Shown here in pieces: positions 22,411 to 33,786 of a stretch of DNA of 64,000 bases (position 1 is its first letter; every line of letters begins with the position of its first letter). The stretch is taken from the NCBI GenBank assembly GCA_029204225.1, contig CM055097.1, forward strand, positions 43,348,851 to 43,412,850. The letters are read 5' to 3'. The position numbers and the translations under genes are program-made. The notes under the pieces are model-generated. The model worked only from the letters and a program-made list of their open reading frames with translations, ran no database searches and had not been told where the DNA came from. This stretch comes from Diphasiastrum complanatum. Its lineage: Eukaryota > Streptophyta > Lycopodiopsida > Lycopodiales > Lycopodiaceae.

Positions 22411-24526
22411 TCACTGTGGTGGCCAATACTTGTGCAACCAGCTACCATTGATGAGTGTATCGAATGGTGTCCCATCTAGCTTTTCCAAATTCAAGGCTCC
22501 ATGATTAAGAATTTCCTTGATCCGATAAGGACCTTCATCTGTGAATCTTAACTTTCTCTTGATCGCCTTGGTTTTATACATCAGGACCAGATCTCCAGAG
22601 CGAAGATCCTTCTTTTGTAACCTGCGATCATGCCATGCTTTGCATCTTTTCTTTTCAGTTGCCAGTGCATGCACAACTAGTAAGCGTGTTTCACAGAGTT
22701 TATGCAGAGCTTCGTGGTGTAGTTGTAGAGATTTGGACTCATTAAGACATTGTGTGGTAGCAATCCTTAATGAAGGAACTAGAAACTCTACTGACATTAC
22801 AACATCCTGACCATATACTAATTGGAAGGGTGTTTGATCAGTGATTCCTTTATATGTTGTCCTGAATGCCCACAGAGCAGCATGCAACTTATGTTCCCAA
22901 TTTGATCTGCTAGCTTCAATTGTTTTCGTGAGCACGCTACACAGGATCTTATTGAATGATTTTGCTTGCCCATTACCACGAGGATAATAAGACATACTGG
23001 TTCTGTGGATCACGAAGAATTTTTCCAACAAGATCTTGATGGTCTCATTGATGAAATGGCTTCTGCGATCGTTGACTAACTCCACCGGACATCCAAAGCG
23101 CACAATGATATCTTCATAAAGGAACTTGGCAGTGGTCCTAGCATCAGCTACTCTTACTGCCTTGGCTTCGACCCACTTGGTGAGCTAGTTTGTGGCTACG
23201 ATTATGTATCGAGCCTGGGAACTCCTTGTTGCAGGGTGAATTGGACCGATGTAATCCAATCCTCACTTTTTGAATGGTGCTTGGGGTAAGACCGGGTGCA
23301 GTAGGTCATAATTCAATCTCGTTGGTTTCCTTGCCCTTTGGCACACATCGCACTTTTTCAAGTATTTCTCCGTATCCTTATGAATCGTTGGCCACCAACA
23401 TCCTGATTGCAGGATCTTGCGATCTATAATGTTGAATGCAAAATGGCCTCCACGCATGCCTTCATGTGAAAGCAAAATGATCTGGGTGGCCTTATGAGAA
23501 AGAATACACTGCTAAAGAATTCCGTCTGGTCCTCTTTGATACAACTGGCCGGCAATCAGCTGATAAGGTCTAGCTTTCAAGATCAATTTTCGCTGTTCCG
23601 CCTTTGGTAGTGATTTATCTGGTTGGCCCCGCATTAGATATTCAACAATGTCGGCAGTCCATTTAGGTACTGTGTCCATGTAAAATAAGGCAGCATCTTC
23701 CAGCTCATCATCGGATTGGGTTGCAATCTCCTTCCCCTTGATTTTGTGACACATGATCTGCCATGTAGTGTTGTTTTCCCTTGCGAACTACTATCCAAAA
23801 ATCAAATTCCAATAATAGAAATAGCCATCTGGTGATTCTTCCGGTGTTGCAAGTTTTATTAACAAGATAGAGCAAGGGTTGATGGTCCATATAAAAAGCA
23901 AAATGTGTGGCCATCAGGTAGTGACGAAATTTCTTAACCGCATAAATCATTGCCAGTGCTTCCTGCTCTGTGGTTGAGTAATTCATTTCGGTATCATTAA
24001 GCTGTCGGCTTGCAAATCGGATTGGAAAATCCTTTTTGTGTTCACCTGGCTGGGTTAAGACTACTCCAACTGCATACTTTGATGCGTCCGTATGCACGTG
24101 AAACTCAATGGACCAATTTGGTGGGCGTAAGATTGGTGCTAAAACCAATGCATCCTTAAGCTTCTAGAAGGCCTTTAGGGCTTTCTCGTTCCAATGTGGA
24201 TCCATTGTGAGTTTGTAAATTGGTCGGGCTAACTCCGCAAAATCAAGAATGAAGATCCTATAATAGTTATCATGACCCATGAAGATGTAGACTTCGCGGA
24301 TCGTCCCCGGTGGTGGTAGATCAACAATGATCTTGATCTTTGATAGATCTGTGGCGATCTTGTGTCTTGACACTATATGGCCGAGAATCAAGCCATGTCT
24401 CACCCAGAATTGACATTTTTCTAGATTCAGGGAGATCTGGTAGTCGCGACATTTTTGTAACACTTTCTCCAAATTGGATAAGTGTTCTACCCCTAGAATT
24501 TGTAGGCTTTGTTTGGGACGGTACAA
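22411..24526 (-). pseudogene. Gypsy F: RT end, RNase H and integrase
   Basis: This is a minus-strand gypsy pol of a different lineage from A and B, and the same lineage as the pol at 62575-64000. In order it has the RT C-terminus (CRDYQISLNLEKCQF, ILGHIVSRHKIATD), RNase H (EFHVHTDASKYAVGVVL, STTEQEALAMIYAVKKFRHY), a linker, and integrase with a zinc site (ending CDVCQRARKP), GLDYIGPI, VNDRRSHF and NGQAKSFN. The last motif should be NGQAE, so the catalytic Glu is Lys. No chromodomain follows; the protein ends SWLHKYWPPQ. In-frame stops and shifts separate the pieces. Homology stops near 24500, before the RT active site, so the 5' part is lost. Confidence 0.85.
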
Positions 24527-24659
24527 ATTTTGAACTGGAACAAACTTTCTTTGTTTTTTTTATTAAAGGTTTTTGTGTCAAGATGAATTCGGCGAGAAAT
24601 ACGCATAAGGATGTAGATATATATATACCTTCAATATCTAAGTAAATATATTCCTACAG

Positions 24660-25175
24660 ATGTTCCCCATTCCGTGGACTGGCAGATCGTCAGTTTGGAG
24701 GTAAATTATGTCTTTCTTAATAGCATTTTGAAATCAATATTCTAATGTAATTATTTCATTTTAATTCATTTAGTTTCATAATTGATTTCTTGTGTGCTGA
24801 ATTATTTTGCAGTCACCCCAGCAAAATGATTCATTCAGCTGTGGGTGGTACACATTATACAATGCAAAGTTATTTTTTGAGTGGTTCAACCTTCAGCAAG
24901 ATGTTGATATTTCTAAGGTAATAAATTATGCTTATTCTTATTTTGGAATCATGATTAGTTTTCTATTTTGTTGATGTTTTGGGCCATTACTAACACAAGA
25001 ATGTTCTATTTTGCAGTTTACACTTCCTGAGTACACATCAAGCCAGGTGTACAGATTTAGACAAGAAATTATCTTGAGTATACTAGCTAGGGCAAGGCTT
25101 CAGCCTCCCGTTATTGATGATGGTGCAAAGGATGATGTAGTTATACTAAATTTAGATCAAAACAAATATAGATAG
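24660..25175 (+). pseudogene. C-terminal exons of an Ulp1-like (C48) cysteine protease
   Basis: Three exon-like pieces with consistent splice sites read in phase: 24660-24700 (VPHSVDWQIVSLE, donor GTAAAT), 24813-24917 (SPQQNDSFSCGWYTLYNAKL, donor GTAATA) and 25017-25175 (FTLPEYTSSQVYRF... to a stop). PQQND followed by SCG matches the oxyanion Gln and catalytic Cys region of Ulp1/SENP deSUMOylating proteases. The His and Asp of the triad should lie upstream, but there the frame is closed by TAA and gypsy F has replaced the sequence. This is either a 5'-truncated host gene or part of a DNA transposon, since plant Ulp1-like domains are known in Mutator-like elements. Codon structure and intron borders look well kept. 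Confidence 0.7.
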
Positions 25176-25478
25176 CATAGAACAAAAATACATGTATAGA
25201 ATTCATGGAAAAATATACATTGATATATCAAATGCTGCTCCAGTTTATGAATTTGGGAGCACAAAATACATGTATTGATGCCCAACTTGGGCTTTCATTT
25301 ATTGAATGAAAGAGTGTATACACAAATTTTTACTAAAGTTTATTTGAAACTATTGTTCTCCCACAATGGTGATTGTTGTAGGTAGATCTTTGCAGCACGT
25401 TATCAGCTCCTATCTTTTTTGCATCTGTGACATGGCAAATATTAGTGAATGTGCAATTGTAAATGATGACATTTGCTA

Positions 25479-26720
25479 TTATTTTGTTCTACTTTGAAAT
25501 GGCAATAAACATAAGGTACTTACGAGTCTTCCGTTGATGATAAATCTGAAATATGCTGGTAAATTGGTTTGTAATAGCATGAGCTCTGTTCTGATAAAAT
25601 CAAGCTTCCAATGCTCTTCCACCTCAACCATAGTCAAATATTCCTCATTGTAGATAATTCTTATCTCCATTCGGTTTGTGTGACCATGTAGTTCAAAGTC
25701 TTGATCCAGTGGTAGCCATGTACCTTCAATTTTCTTGTATCTCTGGTAGATAAATGTGAGACTGAGCATTTGCTTTTCGATATGATAACGAAATATCATT
25801 GAGGACTTTTTAATCTTGCATTCTCTCATTATTTGTTTTACTATCCCAGCCTTGATCCATGAGATTTGACAAAGTCTCATCTGGTAAATCCTTGCAAACA
25901 AATAAAGTTGGTGTCCTACGAACACCAGCACTCGAGAAAAAATCAACAAATATATGTAATGAGATAAACCAACTTAGGTGAACAATTTTTGAGCCTGTGC
26001 TTATCTTCATAGCATTTCTAATATCAATGAGTAGCTTGCATCTCAAGGATTCAGAAACAATGCTGTCAGGAGTAGGCCACTCATCACTTTGAAAACTAGG
26101 CAATGGAATTGCTTCGAGCTTGCTAAAACTTCCATCTGTTTGTGGCGTATATAAAGATTCATAAAAATAGATACCACAATTTGCAAGTTCATTTGGACTT
26201 CTTCCTCTGTATTGCAGCTTTCCAACATCAGAGTGAATCACGTCTAATATTCTTGCAAGTGATTGTGCGAGTTTCCATTCACTTATGCATGATGGATATA
26301 AATCTGAAAGAAAAAAACAATGTTGAAGCATTTAAATCATAATCTGAAGAGCATCAATAAAGAAAATCACCTATGATTGTTGTAGAGTGCATATGTTTTG
26401 ATATACTTACAATTACATTTTTGATGATCATGAGGATTGATATCATGTACTTTGATTTCTGAATGCATATATATATGTTGTACTAAGACATCTGATATAG
26501 ATTGACCTCCCAGGGTAGTCTTAAACTCCAAAATTTTTGCTTTCCAATAAGATTTGTAAGTCATTTTTGCTCTTTTCTTTTGTCAAAAATTGCCCTTTGA
26601 TGATGGATGCAGCAATACCCATGAGTTCTTCGTATATTTTGTTGGCTTCCAGTTATCAACTTCATATTTCTCATTGTAAAGAATCACAGACTCGATTGTA
26701 GATCTGGGTCTCCTTGCCAT
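25479..26720 (-). pseudogene. Unrecognised multi-exon reading frame
   Basis: Several minus-strand open blocks follow one another in a gene-like way. They are: an ATG at 26720 with MARRPRSTIESVILYNEKYE; 26564-26404 with TTLGGQSISDVLVQHIYMHS and a Cys/His pair (DHQKCNCK) before a possible donor GTATAT; 26310-25975 with SEWKLAQSLARILDVIHSDV and NELANCGIYFYESLY; and 25949-25520 with KKIEGTWLPLDQDFELHGHT and MEIRIIYNEEY. A one-base shift separates the last two blocks at about 25815. The blocks read like real protein, but I cannot name a family. The block lies tail to tail with the Ulp1-like exons, so both could belong to one transposon or to a disrupted host locus. I see no signal peptide or membrane segment. 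Confidence 0.45.
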
Positions 26721-27221
26721 TGCTATTTACAAAGCCTGGGCGCCAAAAATCTCTCTAATATGATACTTAATTTCATTTTTTCGTATCACATGTAATCTAA
26801 TGTGAATGCCAACATAGTCACAGTTACTGCGTATACCATATTTTATATAACAGTACATACTATATTTCTATAACTGTAACTAGTATAGTTAGAAAATTTC
26901 ACTATACTAACTAGCATAGTCAAGTAAATTTAACTTGAGGTATTGACATCGGACAGATTAGCACGTGTCGGACAGGAAGAAGAAACCAATGGGATACGTC
27001 CATGCTACCTGGACACAAATTTCAAAGTTTTCTATATTGCATTTTTATGTTTTAGTTAATTCGAACTACGTTACGTAGATTTCAAATCTGTGCATTTTGA
27101 TTGGGCCTGGTGACGGTCGAAACTTAAGAAAAAAAATAAAAGTATCTTTACAAAGGGTCTTTTTGATATTGAGAACTCCTCTAATGAAATATCCTATATC
27201 CTTTGCTATTTTCACTATAGC
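26721..27221. other. No gene; AT-rich
   Basis: The stretch is AT-rich, with repeats of ACTAGTATAGT and ACTAGCATAGT around 26870-26930 that can pair with each other. I see nothing else. Confidence 0.35.
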
Positions 27222-27640
27222 CTACAAATATTCATTTGAAGGAAGTTGCATCTTCTTTCCTTCTAGTTTCCAAAGGAATGTGGACATAACATATACTTTA
27301 CAGTCTTTTACATTGGGCTTATTGCCAAACAAAGCTTGATATGGTGAGATCCCACCAATAGCACTACTAGAAAGCCTATTACATAAAAAGTTAGCACAAG
27401 TTATGGCCTCTCTCCAAAAAGAGATGGATGGAGATGCATCAAGCCTTACGGACTTTGCACATTCACATAGGCTCCTATTTTTCCTCTCGGCCACCCCATC
27501 TTGTTGGGGGGTGTAGGAACAAGTAAGCTCTCCCTTAATGCCATTGATCTCACAAAAGTCTCTCATCTTATTGAAGATACATTCTCCTCCATTATCACAT
27601 CTTAGAACTTTAATGCAAGAACTACAAAGATGTGTTGAAT
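27222..27640 (-). pseudogene. Copia 2: integrase core fragment
   Basis: On the minus strand the frame reads VLRCDNGGECIFNKM (second catalytic Asp kept), SYTPQQDGVAERKNRSL (Glu kept) and then FLCNRLSSSAIGGISPYQAL and NKPNVKDCKVYV. The integrase zinc domain and the first Asp are missing, because the sequence jumps here directly from the gag zinc knuckle region. The copy ends near the conserved region that leads towards RT. Confidence 0.8.
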
Positions 27641-28280
27641 CCATCCTCTCCCTTCTCCTCTTGTGCAAGATTTCCATGATCCTCATTGCCTTGGTTATTA
27701 TTCTTATAGCATTCAGAAGCAAAGTGTCCTTTCTTTCCACAAAAGAAACACTTTAGCTTAGCTTTGTTTTTGATCTCTCCTTTGGAGGTAGAAGATTAGT
27801 GAGCTCATCACCTAGTCCATTAAATATCACTTGTACTAGTTCTTTGTCTTGGATCTTGTCTCCAATAGATCCCAATTCTTTGTTTAAAGACTTTATCCTT
27901 AGGACATATTCTTGTCCACTTTCTCCACTTCCCTTCATGCTTTAGAGAACTTGTCTCCTTGGCATGAGTACTCTAGAAGTGTTGTTGGATTCATAGATAC
28001 CCTTCAATGAATCCCAAGCCTCTTTGGATGAGGCACAAGAAGCTACCTCTTTCAAGAGGTCATTGCCTACATTCATCTTTAGACAATGTAGGGACAATCT
28101 AGCCCTATTCTTGTATTTCAATTGTTCTTGGGCTACTTGAGGCTCTTCCTCAACTCCAAGAACAATATCATAGAGGTCATGAAACACAAATAGTGATTCC
28201 ATCCTCACTTTCCATATGGAATAGTTTGTGGAAGTTAGTTCCTCACTAGATTCTAACAAATATCCACCCATGGATGACAT
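27641..28280 (-). pseudogene. Copia 2: gag with intact zinc knuckle
   Basis: The minus-strand gag starts MSSMGGYLLESSEELTSTNY at 28280. It has the UBN2-type block (SIWKVRMESLFVFHD, DLLKEVASCASSKEAWDSL) and, after a break near 27940, continues EYVLRIKSLNKELGSIGD. An intact knuckle, KCFFCGKKGHFASEC, lies near 27735-27700. It is the same lineage as copia 1 and copia X. About 27 residues at the 27940 junction and the whole protease are missing. Confidence 0.8.
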
Positions 28281-28480
28281 TATGAATGATTGCCTATGAG
28301 ATGCACAAAGATCTCTTGATAATGAATGATCTAAGATAGATTTCTAGCTCATTAGGAAGCTTCTAATTTTGGCCCAATCAACCTAGTTCAAATCAACAAT
28401 TTGACAATGATTTTTCAATTGACTAATGGATCATTACATGCCTCTTGATACTAGGATCCGATACTATGTTGGACATTCTT
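28281..28480 (-). other. Copia 2 leader and decayed primer-binding site
   Basis: On the minus strand CCAACA is followed by TAGTATCGGATCC (28467-28455), a decayed tRNA-Met primer site, about 175 bp before the gag start. LTR sequence should continue above 28468, but its far end was not located. Confidence 0.5.
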
Positions 28481-29214
28481 TTTTGTTCTTGTACTGATCA
28501 GTATGGCATCTGCCCTAATACGATTTCATTAAAGGGCAGAATGTATTGCTAATTGTGAAAGACATGATAGGGAAAATTGGACGTATTATTTTTAATTGCA
28601 ATCATGCTGATAAAGTAGTGAATCTTGTTTCGGACATGGATAACAACTAATGCTCAGCTATGACACCTTTCTTCCTCATGCAACTAGCTTGTGCGGTTTT
28701 GTTTTGTGTAATGGTGGCAGGTAGTAGTTGGGTGTCCTAAAACTTGCTTCGCTTTATGGTACTCTGTACTGTAAGATTTTATACAGCTATATTTTAACCT
28801 TTTATGCTATAAATTGAAGAGTTTAAAGGGTTTGGCCTTGACTTGTCAAGAGGGACTATGTGATGTCTTGTTACTCTCTTTAAGTATCTTTCTAAGATGC
28901 CAATCTGACTACCTTTTGGTTGGGGTAGTACTAACAGGGTAGTACCAAACCTTTACCTTTACTTGAATTTTATGGCTAACAAGGTCTTTTTGATGTGTAG
29001 TCCACATGATCATTCCATTATGCTATTGCTCTTGTTTAAACTGTTATATGTTGCATGAAGAAGGTTGTTGATGTTCACAAATTTATTACTTCTTATGATA
29101 AAGTTACTTGTGATGTTGTCGGTCCTGATGATAAAATCTTTTGCCTTCCCTTATGACTACTATGGATTGGATCAGAATTTATATGGATTTCATTAAGAAG
29201 AAAGAAACCTAAGC
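28481..29214. other. Probable copia 2 LTR and unassigned DNA
   Basis: By position the first few hundred bases should be the copia 2 LTR on the minus strand. The block near 28637 (GACATGGATAACAACT) recurs near 36484. No coding sequence is seen. Confidence 0.35.
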
Positions 29215-29478
29215 ATGGTCAAAAAATTCTATATAAACCCCTTTAACTATGTTGAATGTATTGTTGCTGAAGAAAATTTTTGCAATTTACATATTCGAAA
29301 GATATTTGCCTGTTTGGAAAAAGAAAATGGTGAGTTTACTATTGATACTCCTACCCTTACTAAACCTCTTGCCTCACCACACCCTTTGATCTTTACCGAA
29401 GACCTTGATGAAGATCGTGTATCCCAGTTGGAATCCTTCTCCCAAGAAATTTGTGAAGTTGACAATCAATTACTTTGA
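29215..29478 (+). other. Short open frame, unrecognised
   Basis: The 87-codon frame encodes an acidic protein tail (FTEDLDEDRVSQLESFSQEI) with no motif I recognise. It starts and ends within retroelement-like DNA and may be chance or the remnant of a polyprotein. Confidence 0.25.
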
Positions 29479-30389
29479 CCAATTTTCATGTAATTAGCTT
29501 GCACTTCCATGTGAATGAGTAAATGCTCCCACATGTCAAGTTGTTGTTCACATGTGTGGATCAGGTTGTAGAGGATAATATTTAGATATTCCACTAGATC
29601 CTAGTTTATAGAGAATATCCCTATTTTTGTGGAGACTAGCTTTTGGTTTCTAGCTAGTGTGATAAGTCAACTTTGGATAATGAGCGTATTTGGCTCCTAT
29701 TGGTGGATCTAGATGACTAGGCACTCTTCACACGTGTGAAGGCCTGCTGGACGGTACATTGCTCATGGATGTACTTGATCTATATAGAGATCAACCATTT
29801 CAATAGAAAGTTGATGAGATATTTACAATCTAGCAATTTGCTTGTAATCTACATATTTGTCTTGTGATTTTATGCTTGGAATGCTATCAAATGTTATATT
29901 ACTTTGCTCTCTAGTCACAGTCCATACAGTGGCTATTTTCCATACGTTTGAGGCCACCCTTGATGATTATTGATGTTTACATTAGTTGATCTTGCTAAAT
30001 AGTTGATGGGATCAAGATCTAGTCAATAGAATTTGTTAGATCCTTTGATTTGGCAATCAACACCTCTTGCAGATTGATTAGTACAATCAATCGTTGTCCT
30101 TTTTTCAGAAGTTCACATAAGCATTCTACACGTAAGAAGCTATCTTGCAATACAAAAATGTAGAGAGATATGACTTTGGCCACAATGTTAGGTACTAGAG
30201 TAGATCTTGTGAAGAATAAAAAGCCATCCAACTTGTCTATAGAAGTTGATGAGGAAAATCATCTTGCTTGTGTAGTTACAAGTTGTAAATATCATTTTCT
30301 AGTATGTACAAACTCGAGCTACATGACATGCACAGTGTCTAGATGGTCATTGTATATTTCACTTTGTTCCATTGTATATATCAAAGGTA
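29479..30389 (+). repeat. LTR-like sequence with a perfect palindrome
   Basis: This stretch has the make-up of the copia LTRs elsewhere in the window: CACATGTGTGG motifs, a TATA-like CTATATAGAGATC near 29780, and the perfect 16-bp palindrome CTTCACACGTGTGAAG at 29726-29741. I could not place the termini, so it may be a solo LTR or a fragment. The part from 30000 to 30389 is noncoding. Confidence 0.45.
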
Positions 30390-31950
30390 TGTGAATTGAG
30401 CACATGACCTTGTAGATCTAGGCGAGTTTGAGTTAGGTAGATCTAGATTTGATGACATGCAAAATTAGTTAGAGTGCATGCATGCAACATGCAAGTCAGT
30501 ACACATGTTCTACACATGTCCAAGTCATCTAGGAAAGTTACATGCAAGACATGCAAGTACTATTTGACACATGCATGTAGTTTTGTAGGTTCATAGTTGA
30601 GAATTTGACATTTGGACAAAGTAGGTAGGAGTTAGGTGCAACTTCAGCATGCAAGCTGTTAGGTGTCAATATGATAATAGTTTATACTTGATCAGATGTA
30701 TGGAATGCATTGAATGCAAGGAGTACCACGAATTTTGGCTCTCCTATATATGTACATATCATTCTCATTCATATCTAATGATGAATCAAGCTTTGGTAAT
30801 GTCATAATGTCAAAATTGGATCTCACACTATTTTGCTTGTTTTGATATTCTCTCTCTAACTCGAGTAGAAGGTCTTCTTCATACATTCTTTTGCTTATGT
30901 ATTCTTTCTATTTGTGAGGAATTAATATTGCTTTGATCTGTAGCATTCTAGATTGTACTCTAGCCTCAGATCCATTGGTAGATTGCAAGATTACATGTCC
31001 AAGTCATCTAGGAAAGTTACATGCAAGACATGCAAGTACTATTTGACACATGCATGTAGTTTTGTAGGTTCATAGTTGAGAATTTGACATTTGGACAAAG
31101 TAGGTAGGAGTTAGGTGCAACTTCAGCATGCAAGCTGTTAGGTGTCAATATGATAATAGTTTATACTTGATCAGATGTATGGAATGCATTGAATGCAAGG
31201 AGTACCACGAATTTTGGCTCTCCTATATATGTACATATCATTCTCATTCATATCTAATGATGAATCAAGCTTTGGTAATGTCATAATGTCAAAATTGGAT
31301 CTCACACTATTTTGCTTGTTTTGATATTCTCTCTCTAACTCGAGTAGAAGGTCTTCTTCATACATTCTTTTGCTTATGTATTCTTTCTATTTGTGAGGAA
31401 TTAGTATTGCTTTGATCTGTAGCATTCTAGATTGTACTCTAGCCTCAGATCCATTGGTAGATTGCAAGATTACATGTCCAAGTCATCTAGGAAAGTTACA
31501 TGCAAGACATGCAAGTACTATTTGACACATGCATGTAGTTTTGTAGGTTCATAGGTGAGAATTTGACATTTGGACAAAGTAGGTAGGAGTTAGGTGCAAC
31601 TTCAGCATGCAAGCTGTTAGGTGTCAATATGATGATAGTTTATACTTGATCAGATGTATGGAATGCATTGAATGCAAGGAGTACCACGAATTTTGGCTCT
31701 CCTGTATATGTACATATCATTCTCATTCATATCTAATGATGAATCAAGCTTTGGTAATGTCATAATGTCAAAATTGGATCTCACACTATTTTGCTTGTTT
31801 TGATATTCTCTCTCTAACTCGAGTAGAAGGTCTTCTTCATACATTCTTTTGCTTATGTATTCTTTCTATTTGTGAGGAATTAGTATTGCTTTGATCTGTA
31901 GCATTCTAGATTGTACTCTAGCCTCAGACTCATTGGTAGATTGCAAGATT
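30390..31950 (+). repeat. Copia LTR (copia 1 family) expanded by internal triplication
   Basis: The start TGTGAATTGAGCACATGACC matches the copia 1 LTR start at 17749, and the next 120 bp match as well. The following 479 bp are present three times. Each unit carries a TATA-like CTCCTATATATG followed by TTCTCTCTCTAACTCGAG, a layout also seen in the copia X LTR (ATATATATGTGATG, then TTTTCTCTCTCTAGCCGAG). The repeated block therefore probably covers the core promoter and R region. Confidence 0.7.
30514..31950 (+). repeat. Tandem array: three 479-bp units
   Basis: Units are 30514-30992, 30993-31471 and 31472-31950, all exactly 479 bp. By eye units 1 and 2 differ at one base and units 2 and 3 at about five. 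Such identity means the duplications are recent compared with the decay of the surrounding elements. The 64-codon open frame on the minus strand in each unit is most likely incidental. Confidence 0.92.
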
Positions 31951-33031
31951 GCTCTACAGGTGTTCTGTGTGCCATCACAAAGCATGGTCAAGTTCATTCA
32001 CACATTTCTTGTGGATCCCCACACGTGTGAACTTGTTGGATTTTTCACAGATCCGTGCCATACTAGCCCCAAGGACATCCCATGCAAAGCATTTGGGAGT
32101 CCAAGCACCTTACGACTTGGGCAAATTCATGCCATTCAAGCACGTCAAAATCAAACTCTCCATATGTCCACATCTTACTTACAAAGGCTGCACTTATGTT
32201 ATCGTTCGTTTAGAACCCAAAATCTTGTAAATAGTAAAAAAGAACCTCTTACAAACATCAATATATGAAAAGTAAGCATTTTTTAGAATCATAACTTCAA
32301 CAAAAAAACTTCCATGCTATGTAGTTTTATCATTGATCTAGGATCAGATGCAACCTCTTTAGGTCTTATGTCTGCTCATCTGATACCTGTAGGAATTACA
32401 GATTTTTTTTGCTATCTCTACATATTTAGTCATGTTTCTTAACACAGATTGCAACACTTGCAGAACTACTCTCATTATGTGTGTAGAACAATGTTTGGTA
32501 AAATACACGGGTTTATGCAAGGCAGTGACAGCTGCAATTCTACACAGGATTGAATCAGCTGAACTATTTGGAGGACAACTACATCGACCTTCCAGCTAAT
32601 CTTCGTTAAAGATTAAAGGGTGTTGGCTGATTCTGACGAATCCCCAAGGTACTCGGACAGAGCAACTCAAGAGCACCTCTCACCTTAGATCGAGGAGGTC
32701 TCTGAGAAGACGAGACTAACGAAGATTGAGAGCCGAGTATGAGAGCCGAGAAATGCTAGTTAGGAATGGCAAGCAAGAACTGTGTAAGCCTCATGGTGAA
32801 TCCCAGAAGATGGAATGACCATGTAGGAACTAGTATTTCTAGGCAAATGTAATAAATGTAAGTAGACCCCTCTTAAAGAAAGTAGAGTGAGCCACCTTTT
32901 GATGGTGACCACTAGTGGAGAGCATTATGCCACTACTTGTAATTTGTGAAATGTGAAAATTCCACTAGGATGCCACCTAAGAAGCTCTCTTGCTTATTTA
33001 AGAGACTCTCTTAACCCTACGAGTATATTTC
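31951..33031. other. Unassigned, partly LTR-like
   Basis: The first 300 bp continue LTR-like sequence with CACACGTGTG at 32020-32029. An open frame of 125 codons starts at 31891, inside the array, and has no recognisable domain. From about 32500 there is no coding sequence. TTCTTTCAACAG near 33055 already belongs to the gag remnant that follows. Confidence 0.35.
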
Positions 33032-33698
33032 CTAAGTGATTCCTTTGGCTTTTCTTTCAACAGAGTTAAGCCGAGCCAACAATCTAGTGGAATATCCTAT
33101 CTCCCTAAACTGTTTAAGGAATGCTGCTTTTAAAGCGTTCCAAATATTAACTATTTTCTGTACTAATTGACTATACCAAATCCTAGCCTGCTTCCGTAGA
33201 AAACCTGGCAAAATTCTAACTTTATCCTCGTCCATTTGCTCTTTGTTTGCTATGGTAATGGATTCAGATTGCGACATATAACTATCCGCATCTTCAGATG
33301 ATGATCGCTTAAAGAAATCATATCTGATTTTTGTATATGTGGGTGGCACTGGATTAGCCATATTAACAGATGGTGGTGAACTAGATGAACTTGGAGGATC
33401 TGAGTCTAAATTTTGCTCGGACAAAGAGTCTAAACTTGGTTTGGAAGTAGAATCAGACGAAACTGATTTAGGTGTCTGTAGAACTTGGTGTTTCAATGGA
33501 TCTTTCCTCAAATGAAGCTACAAATGTTGTAGTAGCGTATAAGAGCTCATTAAACGCTTCAGGTGTTAATCTTGCTCTAACTGGTGAGTTTTGCAAATTT
33601 TGCAAATACAAATCTCTAGACTTCCTATATGCTTCTAAATGCTGTGCACGCTCTAAACGTTTCTGTTCAATAATTGCTCGAGAGAATGTTCTTGGCAT
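33032..33698 (-). pseudogene. Gypsy gag (tRNA-Asp-primed element)
   Basis: Two minus-strand frames join by a shift near 33490. The first (33698) starts MPRTFSRAIIEQKRLERAQH. The second carries the Retrotrans_gag-like block: MDEDKVRILPGFLRKQARIW, then VNIWNALKAAFLKQFREIG. A Ser/Pro-rich linker lies between them. The gag is truncated shortly after the conserved block. The primer site 60 bp upstream confirms the orientation. Confidence 0.75.
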
Positions 33699-33761
33699 GC
33701 ATTACATTAGAAAGATTCGTAGACGTAATACACTTAAAAATATTGCAAAAGGTGAAATTCA

Positions 33762-33781
33762 TCTCCCTGGCAACGGCGCCA
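33762..33781 (-). other. Primer-binding site complementary to tRNA-Asp
   Basis: On the minus strand the site reads TGGCGCCGTTGCCAGGGAGA. The first 13 bases match the usual plant gypsy site for tRNA-Asp (TGGCGCCGTTGCCGGGGA); one G has become A further on. It sits between an LTR end and gag, as expected for the Athila/Tat branch. Confidence 0.8.
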
Positions 33782-33786
33782 AATTA

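Noticed and set aside
30692-31844. Three identical 64-codon minus-strand frames as a repeated gene
   Set aside because: They repeat only because the 479-bp DNA unit repeats, they lie in an LTR, and they have no recognisable domain or start context.
30514-31950. CRISPR-like array
   Set aside because: The 479-bp units are contiguous with no spacers, and the DNA is plant nuclear.
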